A stretch of 64,000 bases of DNA from Granulicella sp. L46 (GTDB taxonomy: Bacteria > Acidobacteriota > Terriglobia > Terriglobales > Acidobacteriaceae), in contig NZ_LMUT01000015.1 of NCBI RefSeq assembly GCF_009765785.1, positions 25,708 to 89,707 on the forward strand, given 5' to 3'. Made by a program: the position numbers and the translations under genes. Within the stretch, counting starts at the first letter, position 1. Each line of letters starts with the position of its first letter. Shown here in pieces: positions 1 to 9,144 of the stretch. The notes below the pieces were generated by a model that was not told the origin of the DNA, made no database searches, and was given only the letters and a program-made list of their open reading frames with translations.

Positions 1-199
1 CCAAAAGGAGGTCTGGAAGTGATCGCAGAGCCGCATAACCATGGTCCTGACCAGCGGTATTTAAGATGTATCCGCAACGTCGGATCGGCTCTTCCGATCA
101 CCGGCATAGGGCCGCTGCGGACTTGGCAAAATTAACCGGCTTCCATGCAACCTGCTTAGACAGTTCATCAGCAATATCGCACCGTTACTACGCTGTTCA
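1..199. other. Left-edge non-coding stretch
   Basis: No convincing gene is visible. One plus-strand frame is open from base 1 to a TAA at 133-135 (44 codons). It could be the tail of a gene starting outside the window, but its translation matches nothing I recognise. The minus-strand hydrolase operon ends at 200, so part of this stretch is probably its 3' untranslated region. I see no clear intrinsic terminator. Confidence 0.3.
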
Positions 200-1711
200 T
201 TACGGGAGTTTGACTACAATCACCGAAAGCCCATTAAAGTGAATTCGCGCGTCCAGCAATTTTGACTCGGCAATTAACTGGGGGGTGGCAGTGTCCACGT
301 GAAATTCCGTCGCTCCAGAACATTCGTCGCAGCGTACGTCCACGGGTAGTAGGCTCTTGTTGATGAGTAATAGCTTGCGGTGGCCTCGAGGATCGATATA
401 ACCCGACGCAGCTACCTCGTGCGATGCGAGGTTGGTCTGGACGATCGAATCTCCCGGACCAAAGTTGTCGTGGAGTAATTGCAGCACTCGATAGCGTGCG
501 TTCGGTTCCCCGTTCTGCCAGTCCAGCAAGCTGACCGAAGGAAATTGAGAGGGATACCCGAGAAGCTGCGAGGCTCCGAGTAATTCGATTCCCTGCGCGG
601 CGAGGTCCTGATAGAGGTAAGCGAACATCGCGCCGCACAAATTCCAGTACTGCGCCGAGGGTGGAAAACCGGTTTGCGCGGCGCCCTGCGCGAGGTCGTC
701 AGCAGCGATGCATCCGGCTTCGTTGATGTGGATTTGGGTGTCGGGCGACAGTCGTCGGCGGATCGCCGCTATGTACCGGACAGAGCTAAGGAATCCATCG
801 GCCCGCGCGAAGAAGGTGTAGGGCTCGGTCTTATCGTCCTCGCCCGGCTCCGCGTCCGAGTAGAAATGGAACGAGATCGCATCCAGAGGCGTTCCAGGTG
901 CGTGATTTTTCGCGTTCAGAAAATACTCGAACTTCTGCGGCGACTTCATCGGTTCAGCCAGAGACATCCCGACGAAGCGGGTCTTGGGACTAACCTTATG
1001 CACCGCGGCAACGATGCTGTCGTACAGCCGCGTGTAGGTCTGGATATCAAGGCCGTGCTCGTACTCCGGCTCGTTCAGCACTTCCCACCATGCGATGTCT
1101 TCATGATGTTGCGAATGGTGTTGCGCGCCGAGTTCATCGACGAATCCTCCCGCGGTATACCAGCCGGCAACCCGTGCGTAGTAGTCTGCTGCTCCCTTTC
1201 CAGTGGGATCGCGGAGTTCCGTTCCAGCCTCATAACCCCAATCGGCTTCGTCGGCCGATGCGGGGACAGGGCTGGGGTTCGCGTCGCGGAACATCCATGT
1301 GGGAAGGGTGCTCATCGTAAAGACGCTGCTATGATCCTTGGTTGCGCGAAAGAAATCGGTGACAATCGGATCGATCGCGTCGAAGTTCCACGACGTGCTG
1401 GTCGCGGTTGGAGGCTGCAGTTCTGCCACTGCGAGACGAGGGTACGGATACCAGAACGCAAGCCTGGTCATGTCCGTATGTAACGCTGCGAGGTTCGCCC
1501 AGACTTTGTCATGGATGGAGGAACCGGGGCGTAGCGGTGGGTTCTCAACCACCTGCAGCGTGATCGTCGTTCGCGTGGTGCCGGTGATTGTTTTCCAGTC
1601 GACGGAGAGCTCGGCGGGCTGATGGCTCTGTGCGAAAGCCGCTGTAGCCGTCAGCAGGACGATGACTGCGCCGAAAGCATGAATGCGATGGCGAACTGCA
1701 AGGAGACTCAT
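200..1711 (-). CDS. Secreted GH39-like glycoside hydrolase
   Basis: A 503-residue protein with an N-terminal signal peptide ending in a typical AFAQ cleavage site. The body looks like a clan GH-A (beta/alpha)8 barrel. WWEVLNEPEY carries the expected acid/base Glu (about E214) and INEAG the expected nucleophile Glu (about E331), an arrangement seen in GH39 beta-xylosidases and related families. A short beta-sandwich-like tail follows. The frame stays open upstream to 1777, but that extension would overlap the preceding gene and bury the signal peptide, so the ATG at 1711 is preferred. It is the last gene of a four-gene operon and starts 10 bases after the previous stop. It probably trims beta-linked oligosaccharides in the periplasm or outside the cell. 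The exact substrate and the choice between GH39 and a neighbouring family are uncertain. Confidence 0.75.
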   Translation of the reverse strand: MSLLAVRHRIHAFGAVIVLLTATAAFAQSHQPAELSVDWKTITGTTRTTITLQVVENPPLRPGSSIHDKVWANLAALHTDMTRLAFWYPYPRLAVAELQPPTATSTSWNFDAIDPIVTDFFRATKDHSSVFTMSTLPTWMFRDANPSPVPASADEADWGYEAGTELRDPTGKGAADYYARVAGWYTAGGFVDELGAQHHSQHHEDIAWWEVLNEPEYEHGLDIQTYTRLYDSIVAAVHKVSPKTRFVGMSLAEPMKSPQKFEYFLNAKNHAPGTPLDAISFHFYSDAEPGEDDKTEPYTFFARADGFLSSVRYIAAIRRRLSPDTQIHINEAGCIAADDLAQGAAQTGFPPSAQYWNLCGAMFAYLYQDLAAQGIELLGASQLLGYPSQFPSVSLLDWQNGEPNARYRVLQLLHDNFGPGDSIVQTNLASHEVAASGYIDPRGHRKLLLINKSLLPVDVRCDECSGATEFHVDTATPQLIAESKLLDARIHFNGLSVIVVKLP

Positions 1712-1721
1712 GGATCGTACC

Positions 1722-3119
1722 TTAGCCGCGACTTTCGCGCACATACATTCTGTATCGCTGGCTGGTGAGTCGGTCAAGAATCATCGTCAGAATTGTTGCT
1801 GACATCCCAAGGCCCGCCACGCCGAGTGGAGCTCCGCTCGCTGAGTTGTAGTGCTCCGAGATGCCAACCTTCAAGGCATTGGCTACGGTTGCGTCCGCGA
1901 TGCGTGCCGCCGTATCGCGATATCCATACAGCGCCAGGCCTGTCGCAACCTGATAGTTCGGTGCCGGCCACACGTCGCCGCGCCAGAATTCATCCGGCTT
2001 ATATTCGCGGTTCATCGCCGAGACAGTGGGAATCGGAAGTGAAGTGTTCCATGCAGACGTATCCAACGCTGCGGCCATCGTCCGTGCTTGCGGCAGCGTC
2101 GGCACGCGCGCCATCAAAGGGATGAAGCCGCCGATCGTCGGCGAGCCGGTTTGTTTCCCGGTCAGTACGTCGACGGCCACAAAGCATCCTGACTCCTGAT
2201 CCCACATCCGTTGCTGCATAGCTTGCACGCCCTTCTGATAGCGAGCGTGGCGTCGCATCGCCATACTGCGATCTCCCAACGAGTTGGCCATGCGTTCAAG
2301 CGCCTGCTCAGAGAGCAACAAGTACGCAGTGTTTGCCGGGATCGCGAGGTTGCCATACCACGCGCCATTGTCTACACCGGCGGCGCGGCCGGGATGTGGA
2401 ATCATTCTGAGGCCATCGAGATCAACCTCTCGGTCGTAGGTCTCGTACCGCGCGTGCTGTAGATCGCCACTATAATCGCCGACGCCGATCAAGCCTACGT
2501 TCGTGATATCGCGTTCGCGCCAGTACCATTCGTGGAAGGCCTCAAGCGCCGGAAGGCCTACCCGCAGCAACTCCCTATCGCCATTGCGAAGATAGACCCG
2601 TTCCATTCCCCAGGCCAACAGCGGCGCCTGCGAGTACGCGGGAAAGTCGCGCCACTGCTTGCCGTCGCGCCAGCCGGGAGCATCAAACGGAGCCATGTAA
2701 TTCGCGACCATGCCGTGCATGGGGAGGGGCTTCGCGGCGTCCCACCGTTGCTGGAAGTCCCAAAAATTCTGGAAGACTCCACGCAGCAATTGCACCTGTC
2801 CAGGCAGCAGCGAAAGCAGGTCCGCGACAAACATCGTGTCCCAAAGCCACTGCGCATAATAACCGCCGCCGGGAACCAGCCAGGCATGCGCCAGCGGCGG
2901 ATCGGCGGCGCGAATCTTGCCCAGGACGCAGGTGGAATATACGTCGACGGCAAACTCATTGAGTCGTTGCGATTCCGAAACGAGCAGTGTTTTGAGGAGT
3001 GCGGTCAGGTCCTGTTTATTCGGCTGCTGGTCCGCCGCGGCTTGCTCTGTTTGGGCGAAGACGCTCTTGAGCAGGAGAGTAGACGCGGCGGCTCCGGCCA
3101 GGAAAGAACGGCGCTGCAT
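1722..3119 (-). CDS. MGH1/trehalase-like (alpha/alpha)6 glycoside hydrolase, exported
   Basis: A 465-residue protein starting with MQRRSFLAGAAAS, a twin-arginine-like export signal. The body has the pattern of (alpha/alpha)6-barrel hydrolases of the MGH1/GH63/trehalase group: YYAQWLWDTMF near the start, and DEFWRGDVWPAPNYQ plus SEHYNSASG near the end, where the catalytic acids of this fold lie. Family members act on trehalose-like, glucosyl- or mannosylglycerate and other small glucosides. The reaction here cannot be fixed by eye. The frame also opens at an ATG at 3164 that overlaps the upstream stop as ATGA, which would add 15 residues and favour translational coupling. Either start keeps the RR motif. 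It lies between the GH3 and GH39-like genes in the receptor-led operon. Confidence 0.72.
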   Translation of the reverse strand: MQRRSFLAGAAASTLLLKSVFAQTEQAAADQQPNKQDLTALLKTLLVSESQRLNEFAVDVYSTCVLGKIRAADPPLAHAWLVPGGGYYAQWLWDTMFVADLLSLLPGQVQLLRGVFQNFWDFQQRWDAAKPLPMHGMVANYMAPFDAPGWRDGKQWRDFPAYSQAPLLAWGMERVYLRNGDRELLRVGLPALEAFHEWYWRERDITNVGLIGVGDYSGDLQHARYETYDREVDLDGLRMIPHPGRAAGVDNGAWYGNLAIPANTAYLLLSEQALERMANSLGDRSMAMRRHARYQKGVQAMQQRMWDQESGCFVAVDVLTGKQTGSPTIGGFIPLMARVPTLPQARTMAAALDTSAWNTSLPIPTVSAMNREYKPDEFWRGDVWPAPNYQVATGLALYGYRDTAARIADATVANALKVGISEHYNSASGAPLGVAGLGMSATILTMILDRLTSQRYRMYVRESRG

Positions 3120-3160
3120 CTTCCGATGCGTGATGCCAGAGATGCGTCCAACTCCGAATG

Positions 3161-5449
3161 TCACCGTTGCACCATGGTCGTGGTCACGTCAAACTGCGCA
3201 TGCTCGACAGCCATCGAACTATCTCCGACCCAGACATCATACGTCGATGCTTCTGTTGCTCGCTGGCGCGTACCCGGAGACCAGAAACTGAGATCTTTGG
3301 CCGCGACGTGCAGGGTGATCGTCTTTGTTTCTCCGGGCTGAAGACTGATGCGGGTGAAGCCTTTGAGTTCGCGCGCCGGTCGTGAAGCGCTGCCGAAACG
3401 CTGGTGTGTATAGAGCTGGACTACTTCTTCCCCAGCGGTCCCACTGGTATTTTTGACGTCGATGGAAACAACGATGCCGTCCGAGGTAAGCGTCGGCGAA
3501 GACAGTTTGAGGTTGGAGAAGGTGAAGCTTGAATAACTCAGCCCGAAGCCGAAGCGGTAGAGAGGAAATTGTGGTTCGTCCCAATAATAGGAGGCGAATT
3601 TCGGCGAGTCCTCATGGACCTGCGAAAGGTTGCGGTTGTAATAAAGGGGCTCTTGCCCAACATTGCGCGGCCACGAGACGGGCAACTTGCCCCCCGGGTT
3701 CGCGTCGCCAAAAAGGAGGTCGGCAATCGCGTTACCACCCTGGGTTCCCGGAAACCACGCTTCCAGAATCGCGGGCACATGGGTTGACGCCCAGGTGATA
3801 TCGAGCGGCCGTCCGTTGACCAATACCAGTGTCACAGGCTTGCCAATCGCAGCAATTGCTTCGAGCAGAAGCTGCTGCTTACCCGGCAAAGCAAGTGAAG
3901 CGCGCGAGGCATATTCGCCGCTCATGTCATCCTTCTCGCCGAGCACCAGGACCACCTGGTCGGACGCCTTCGCTACGGCAACTGCCTCGTTGATGGAAGC
4001 GTCCGGCTCCTGCCCCGCGAGAGACCCCACTCCGGGCGATAGCTTATCAGGATTAAGCGAAGGTTGATCTTCTCGCTGAAGAGTTGTGCCCGCCGCGTAG
4101 TGAACCTCGACCGTGGGTCCCAACTTCGTCCGGATGCCATCGAGCACGGACACGACCTCTTTGGGGTCGCCGCCAAAGGACCACGATCCTTGAATCTCTT
4201 TGTGCGCATCGGCGAGCGGCCCAATCACCGCGATCGAATGTATGTGTTTTGAGAGCGGCAACTGCCCGCCTTCGTTGCGCAGAAGAACGGCACTCCGAAC
4301 CGCGGCCTCGCGGGCAAGCGCACTGTGCTCAGGATTGTGAAGAGCTGCATCCACTTTGCTCTCGTCAACGTAAGGGTGTTCGAACAGCCCAAGCTCAAAC
4401 TTCGTCCGAAGTATCGGGCGCACAGCTGCATCGATTTCCTGTTCCGTCACCTTACCCTCTTCGAGCAACTTCGGAAGATTATGGAGATAGCTGTCTGACC
4501 CCATATCCATGTTCACCCCCGCGGTGATGCCTCGCAGGGCAGCGTCGGATGGATCACTCGCAAAACCGTGGGCGGTAAGGTTGTAGACAGCCCAGGCATC
4601 GGAGACAACGAAGCCGTTGAAATGCCAGTCTCCACGCAAAACGTCATGGAGCAAATAACGATTGCCGCTTGCGGGCACATCGTTGATGTCCATGTAGGCG
4701 CTCATGATGCAGCCAACGCCGGCTTCTACCGCGGCGTGGAATGGCGGCAGGTAGACGTTCTGCAGCTCGGTATCCGAAAGATACACCGCATCATAATCAC
4801 GGCCGCCCACCGCGGCTCCGTAGCCGGCAAAATGTTTGGCGCATGCGAGAACATGGTGAGGGGCGCCAAGAGTGTTTCCCTGAAAACCCTGCACGCGTGC
4901 AGTCGCCATCTTGCTGCCGAGGAATGGGTCTTCACCGGCACCCTCGACCATGCGGCCCCAACGTGCGTCGCGTGCGATGTCGACCATTGGCGCGAAGGCC
5001 CACGTGATGCCAACAGCCGATGCCTCGTCGGCGGCCGCGGCCTGAATCTGGCGATTTAACTCGAGGTCCCAGGATGCCGCCTGCGCGATCGGCACAGGAA
5101 AGATTGTGTGGAAGCCATGAATCACGTCGAAGCCGATGAGCAGCGGAATGTGTAGCCGCGAATGCTCCACAGCTACGTGCTGCACGCGATTGATCTCTTG
5201 CGGATCGGTGAGGAAGAGGTAGGAACCAAGCTCCCCCTTCTCGATACGATCGTCCGGCGCACCTTTGTACCAAAAGATCTGTGAGAGCTGGCCAAGTTTC
5301 TCGTCGAGCGTCATCTGACGCAACAAGGCGTCCGTTCGAGCGTCCAGACCTGGGTTGTTGGAAGTTACGATGGTTGACTGCGCAAAAGCAGCGGACGATA
5401 TCATCAGCGCAGTCACACCCGCGCGGAGTCTGATCAAAAAATGATTCAT
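3161..5449 (-). CDS. bglX: Periplasmic GH3 beta-glucosidase (BglX-like)
   Basis: A 762-residue GH3 enzyme that should remove terminal beta-linked glucose from oligosaccharides. The order is a signal peptide (about 1-23, ending AFAQ), the GH3 N-terminal barrel, the GH3 C-terminal domain and a fibronectin-III-like end domain. Family landmarks are IHGFHTIFPVPIAQAASWD, the substrate-binding KHFAGYG, and the nucleophile in GFVVSDAW (D284). The usual SDW is SDA here, which occurs in BglX-type members. Length and order match E. coli BglX well; the precise substrate (cello-, laminari- or xylo-oligosaccharide) is not readable. It starts 21 bases after the TonB receptor stop and overlaps the possible upstream start of the next gene by 4 bases, so all are probably co-transcribed. 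Confidence 0.92.
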   Translation of the reverse strand: MNHFLIRLRAGVTALMISSAAFAQSTIVTSNNPGLDARTDALLRQMTLDEKLGQLSQIFWYKGAPDDRIEKGELGSYLFLTDPQEINRVQHVAVEHSRLHIPLLIGFDVIHGFHTIFPVPIAQAASWDLELNRQIQAAAADEASAVGITWAFAPMVDIARDARWGRMVEGAGEDPFLGSKMATARVQGFQGNTLGAPHHVLACAKHFAGYGAAVGGRDYDAVYLSDTELQNVYLPPFHAAVEAGVGCIMSAYMDINDVPASGNRYLLHDVLRGDWHFNGFVVSDAWAVYNLTAHGFASDPSDAALRGITAGVNMDMGSDSYLHNLPKLLEEGKVTEQEIDAAVRPILRTKFELGLFEHPYVDESKVDAALHNPEHSALAREAAVRSAVLLRNEGGQLPLSKHIHSIAVIGPLADAHKEIQGSWSFGGDPKEVVSVLDGIRTKLGPTVEVHYAAGTTLQREDQPSLNPDKLSPGVGSLAGQEPDASINEAVAVAKASDQVVLVLGEKDDMSGEYASRASLALPGKQQLLLEAIAAIGKPVTLVLVNGRPLDITWASTHVPAILEAWFPGTQGGNAIADLLFGDANPGGKLPVSWPRNVGQEPLYYNRNLSQVHEDSPKFASYYWDEPQFPLYRFGFGLSYSSFTFSNLKLSSPTLTSDGIVVSIDVKNTSGTAGEEVVQLYTHQRFGSASRPARELKGFTRISLQPGETKTITLHVAAKDLSFWSPGTRQRATEASTYDVWVGDSSMAVEHAQFDVTTTMVQR

Positions 5450-5470
5450 GCCAATCCTTCGTGGGCCGCG

Positions 5471-8400
5471 TTAGAAGACCAGGCGGCCGCCGAATTGCAG
5501 AACGCGCTGTTGACCCCCGCTGCTGGTGATTTGCCCGAACGTGCCCGGGTTTTGTGCCGTTCCGAGATGTGCCATATTTCCATCCGGCTGGCCATAACGA
5601 GAGGTGTTCAAGAGGTTGAAGGCTTCAATGCGAATCTGAAAGCTCATGCCGTGGGGCAATCCGAGCACCTTGAAAATGGAGAGATCTTCATTTGTGTAGC
5701 CGGGGCCATAGAGCAAGTTGCGGGCCAGGTTGCCGGTGATGAGGGTCCCGCCGGGAGCGGTGGATGCTGCCTGACCAGGAGGGATGGTAAATGCATTGCG
5801 GTTGAACCACATCTGGATCGTACGGTGACCTACGTAGGGATTGCCCGTGAGGTTCGGCCGCAACCCCGGATAGGTGGGATTGTTCAAATCCGAGACGATG
5901 TTGAAGGGACGACCACCACGCAACGTTGTAATGCTGTTGAGCTGCCAACCGCCGAGGAAGATGTCGGTGACGCGCCCGGAGTCATGGAGGAAGCGCTTGC
6001 CTTTGCCGAACGGCAGCTCGATTACCTGGCTCGCTACAAAATTGTTGCGCAGGTCGATATCAGAGTTCCCATATTCCGCGCCAATGTTGAATGGGTCCTG
6101 CGGGTAGTCGCCTCCCTTGCCCAGGTTCGGAGGTGCTGGACCGGTGTCCAGGTTATGTGACCACGTGTAGGAGATCAGGGCGCTGTAGCCGTGACTGAAT
6201 TGGCGGTTGATCTTGGCTTGAAGCGAATTATAGTTGCTGAGGCCGACTGGCTCTAGCGCCTGCACCTGTCCAAGCGCGGCAGACAGATGGTCGTTGATGT
6301 TATAGTTCCCGACCTTCTGCGAGAGGTTACGGGTATTTGCGCCGACGTATCCCAACTCGAAGGAAGTCGAGCTTCCTAACTGCTGCTGAATCGTGACGTT
6401 GTAGTTCTTTGAATTAGCGGTTGGGAAGTGGATGGGCTGCGAGTTCACCACCTGCGTACTTGCTCCGGGCACCGTCGTCAGATCGACGTTCGCGACGGTG
6501 GGTGGAACAGGATTGGTGGTGGGGCGTGCGACACCCTCATCAAGGAAATAGCTCAAGTAATAAGGGTTATTTGAAAACTGCTGCTCGGTGTAAAAGGGAT
6601 AATTTTCGGTCAGCAGGATATCGCGCGAATCATTTTCAGGTGAATAGAAGATGCCGAACCCGCCGCGAAGAACAGTTTTGGGTGCGAGCTGATACGCGAA
6701 TCCGACGCGAGGCATGAAGTTTGTCTTGTTGGACTCGACGAGCGAACGAGAGTTTCCCCCACGGCCCGCGATGTTGATATTGAGGGTCGTGAGATTGAAG
6801 TTCGCCTGATCATCGTTGACTTCGACATAGGGCTGCACATACTCGTATCGCAATCCATAGGTGATATTAAGCTTCGGCGTAACTTGCCAGTAGTCCTGGA
6901 AGAAAAACGTCTGCTCATTTGCCGTTGTCTCGGGCGCCTTGAACTGGAGCCCCTGATACACCACCTCGGGCAGCCCCAGCAATATGTCCGCGATTTCCGA
7001 GCCGCCGTTGTAGTAATACGCATTTGAGTCGTAAAAACTGTAATCCGTTGCGCTCGAGAAATTCGATCCGGGGCCAGCGAAATATTCGTACGGTACGGGA
7101 TACAGGGAGTAGTCCGAGTTCGAGTCAATATGCCGGTACTCGTAGCCGAATTTGAAGTCGTGTCTGCCCCGCGTGTAAGTCAGTGAATCCATCAAGCCAT
7201 ACACTTTTTCGCGCGACGTGAGCGGCTTATAGGTTGAGCCGCCGGTTACTGCGCCAGAGCCCACCTGAATCTGCGGAAACCCATCCGTCGTTGGGAACCC
7301 AGGGATGTTGGCATTCTGAATGCCAAACTTTGTGGCCAGATTTGTGCCGTCGACAAGACTCTTTTGCGTTGTAGGCGAGAGGAAATAGGTAGCGCGCGCT
7401 TCATTCAAAAGGGTCTGCGTAAACATATGGTCATAGGTCAAGGCGAGCGCTGTGTTTTCGTAGGCAGTCAGACCACCGGTGTCCGCTCCTCCTCCGCCCT
7501 TGACAGGAATGGCGCCGGCATAGGGATCAGTTGAGTTGTAGGTTCCCTGCTCCGCATCGTAGGTCAAGTACAGCCGATTACTTTGCGAGAAGGTGTAATC
7601 CGTCCGCAGATTCCCAACATTGCTGGTCTGGCTGTAATTCTCCGTGATCGCAAAATTCTGGTAGGGGTTGTTGCTCTGCGGCGCTGGGAAAAGACTTTGG
7701 ACGATATTTCTTCCACCTGTGCTAACGTCCGCGGCGGGAATTATGTTTCCGGGAAACTGTTCACTGTAATAGTTGTTCTCAAAGAAGTAAGGATCGAAGA
7801 TCGGAACCTGATTGCCGGTGTAGGGATCGGTGAGCTTCGAAAGATCCGCGTCTCCCGCGGAATCGAAGGTTACCTGGTTCTGTCCAACCAGGGTCTGACC
7901 AAGGTACGACGCTGAGGAAGTGTTCCGATAACCTTCATAGGCGAGAAACAGGAAGGCCTTATCTTTTTTGATCGGGCCGCCGATGGTTCCGCCGTAGTTT
8001 TTCTGAACGGTGGTTGGCGAGGAACCCGGGACCGCAAACTCGTTGTTCGCCGCAGTTGCCGTGGGCCGGTAAAAGAAGAATCCAGAACCATGAAGGTTGT
8101 TGGTGCCCGCCTTTGTCTGGATCAGAATGGAGCCGCCCGATGCACGTCCGAACTCTGGCGCGTACGTCGAGGTGACGACTTTGAACTCCTGGATCGCATC
8201 AGGGCTAGGACGCACGTTAGTGTCGTTGTTAAGGCCTGTCACTTCGACGCCATTGATCTGATAGGAATTGGAAAATTCGCGTTGACCATCCACAGAGATG
8301 CTGAGATTGTTTCCTCCGCCACCTGGCGCTACGCCGGGGACGAGGAGCAGCAGTGTAGTGAAGTCACGACCCAGGGTCGGAAGATCCGCAATCTCCTTCG

Positions 8401-8842
8401 CGCCAATCACCTGGCCTGTCTCCCCACCCTGCAGCTGCAGGATCGGAGTATTGCTCGTCACCGTAACGGTGGCCGAAGCAGACTCAAGTTTTAAGCCGAT
8501 GCTGAAGCGCGCCCTTTGATCGATGTCGAGTTTGAAGGGTGGAGTGGTTTGGGTAGCGAAGCCCGATTTCTCGATGATGACTTTGTACGTACCGGGCGGA
8601 AGGGCGCTGGCAGTGACCTCGCCCGAATTGTCGGTTGCTTTGGTAGTGATGATTCCAGTGTCGATGCTCTGGATGGACACGCCGGCGTCGGCCACCGCGA
8701 TGCCGGAGGGATCCATAACGCGGATCGAGATCGAGCCACTTGTTGCCTGGCCCCAGGCCACTCCAGGCGTCGAAACAGCTGCCAGAAAGGCGAGGATCAG
8801 CAATCCCACGCGTTTGGAAGAACCAGCAAACATTGCGATCAT
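5471..8842 (-). CDS. TonB-dependent receptor, Oar-like, first gene of glycan operon
   Basis: A 1123-residue outer-membrane receptor. After a signal peptide comes a carboxypeptidase-regulatory-like beta-sandwich (about 35-130, containing SGSISIRVMDPSG and PPGTYKVIIEKSGF), then a plug domain (about 140-250, with QINGVEVTG and FGRASGGSILIQTK) and a long beta-barrel ending in the aromatic GGRLVF typical of outer-membrane insertion. Such Oar-like receptors are abundant in Acidobacteria and often sit beside glycoside hydrolase genes, so import of an oligosaccharide is a reasonable inference. The ligand is unknown. An alternative ATG lies three codons downstream. The upstream gap holds two inverted repeats that may be operators for the LacI protein encoded at 14270. 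Confidence 0.9.
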   Translation of the reverse strand: MIAMFAGSSKRVGLLILAFLAAVSTPGVAWGQATSGSISIRVMDPSGIAVADAGVSIQSIDTGIITTKATDNSGEVTASALPPGTYKVIIEKSGFATQTTPPFKLDIDQRARFSIGLKLESASATVTVTSNTPILQLQGGETGQVIGAKEIADLPTLGRDFTTLLLLVPGVAPGGGGNNLSISVDGQREFSNSYQINGVEVTGLNNDTNVRPSPDAIQEFKVVTSTYAPEFGRASGGSILIQTKAGTNNLHGSGFFFYRPTATAANNEFAVPGSSPTTVQKNYGGTIGGPIKKDKAFLFLAYEGYRNTSSASYLGQTLVGQNQVTFDSAGDADLSKLTDPYTGNQVPIFDPYFFENNYYSEQFPGNIIPAADVSTGGRNIVQSLFPAPQSNNPYQNFAITENYSQTSNVGNLRTDYTFSQSNRLYLTYDAEQGTYNSTDPYAGAIPVKGGGGADTGGLTAYENTALALTYDHMFTQTLLNEARATYFLSPTTQKSLVDGTNLATKFGIQNANIPGFPTTDGFPQIQVGSGAVTGGSTYKPLTSREKVYGLMDSLTYTRGRHDFKFGYEYRHIDSNSDYSLYPVPYEYFAGPGSNFSSATDYSFYDSNAYYYNGGSEIADILLGLPEVVYQGLQFKAPETTANEQTFFFQDYWQVTPKLNITYGLRYEYVQPYVEVNDDQANFNLTTLNINIAGRGGNSRSLVESNKTNFMPRVGFAYQLAPKTVLRGGFGIFYSPENDSRDILLTENYPFYTEQQFSNNPYYLSYFLDEGVARPTTNPVPPTVANVDLTTVPGASTQVVNSQPIHFPTANSKNYNVTIQQQLGSSTSFELGYVGANTRNLSQKVGNYNINDHLSAALGQVQALEPVGLSNYNSLQAKINRQFSHGYSALISYTWSHNLDTGPAPPNLGKGGDYPQDPFNIGAEYGNSDIDLRNNFVASQVIELPFGKGKRFLHDSGRVTDIFLGGWQLNSITTLRGGRPFNIVSDLNNPTYPGLRPNLTGNPYVGHRTIQMWFNRNAFTIPPGQAASTAPGGTLITGNLARNLLYGPGYTNEDLSIFKVLGLPHGMSFQIRIEAFNLLNTSRYGQPDGNMAHLGTAQNPGTFGQITSSGGQQRVLQFGGRLVF

Positions 8843-8872
8843 AGAAATCCTCTTGCGGTTTCAGACTCGTGT

Positions 8873-8885
8873 AGAAACGTTTTCT
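8873..8885. promoter_or_regulatory. Candidate operator, inverted repeat AGAAA-CGT-TTTCT
   Basis: Two perfect 5-base arms flank a three-base centre, 31 bases upstream of the TonB receptor start. LacI-family operators are short, AT-armed palindromes with a CG near the centre, which this resembles. Binding by the LacI protein encoded at 14270-15370 is inferred. Confidence 0.4.
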
Positions 8886-9041
8886 TATCGTGGGCGTATG
8901 CTATGCATTGCACTTTACCTCTGTCAACAAAAATTGTAAAAACACATAAGACGAAGGCTACATGTCAATTCAGGGAAATTTCAAAGAACCTGCCGCCTAC
9001 CGAGAACGCCGCGAGACCATCCGCTCGCGCATTCCTATTTG

Positions 9042-9054
9042 GAAAAACCTTTTC
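9042..9054. promoter_or_regulatory. Second candidate operator, inverted repeat GAAAA-ACC-TTTTC
   Basis: Two perfect 5-base arms lie about 90 bases before the GH42 start. Arm composition resembles the repeat at 8873, but the centre lacks CG. It may be a weaker operator for the rightward transcript or a chance palindrome. Confidence 0.25.
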
Positions 9055-9131
9055 TTGGCCTAAACTGATCCCTCAGTGGGCGACCCGGATCGCTGGGCAT
9101 TCGTTTCGGCCGCAGTCAGTCACCGGATTTG

Positions 9132-9137
9132 AAGGAG
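9132..9137 (+). promoter_or_regulatory. Ribosome binding site AAGGAG selecting a TTG start
   Basis: AAGGAG lies 7 bases before the TTG at 9145. No in-frame ATG nearby keeps the signal peptide, so this site decides the start of the GH42 gene. Confidence 0.75.
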
Positions 9138-9144
9138 ATCGAGC

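Larger units (their letters stand above)
8843..9144. other. Divergent control region between TonB receptor and GH42 genes
   Basis: This 302-base gap separates two divergent sugar-utilisation transcription units and should hold both promoters. It is AT-rich around 8900-8960. It contains two 13-base inverted repeats, listed separately, and no credible coding sequence. Confidence 0.6.
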
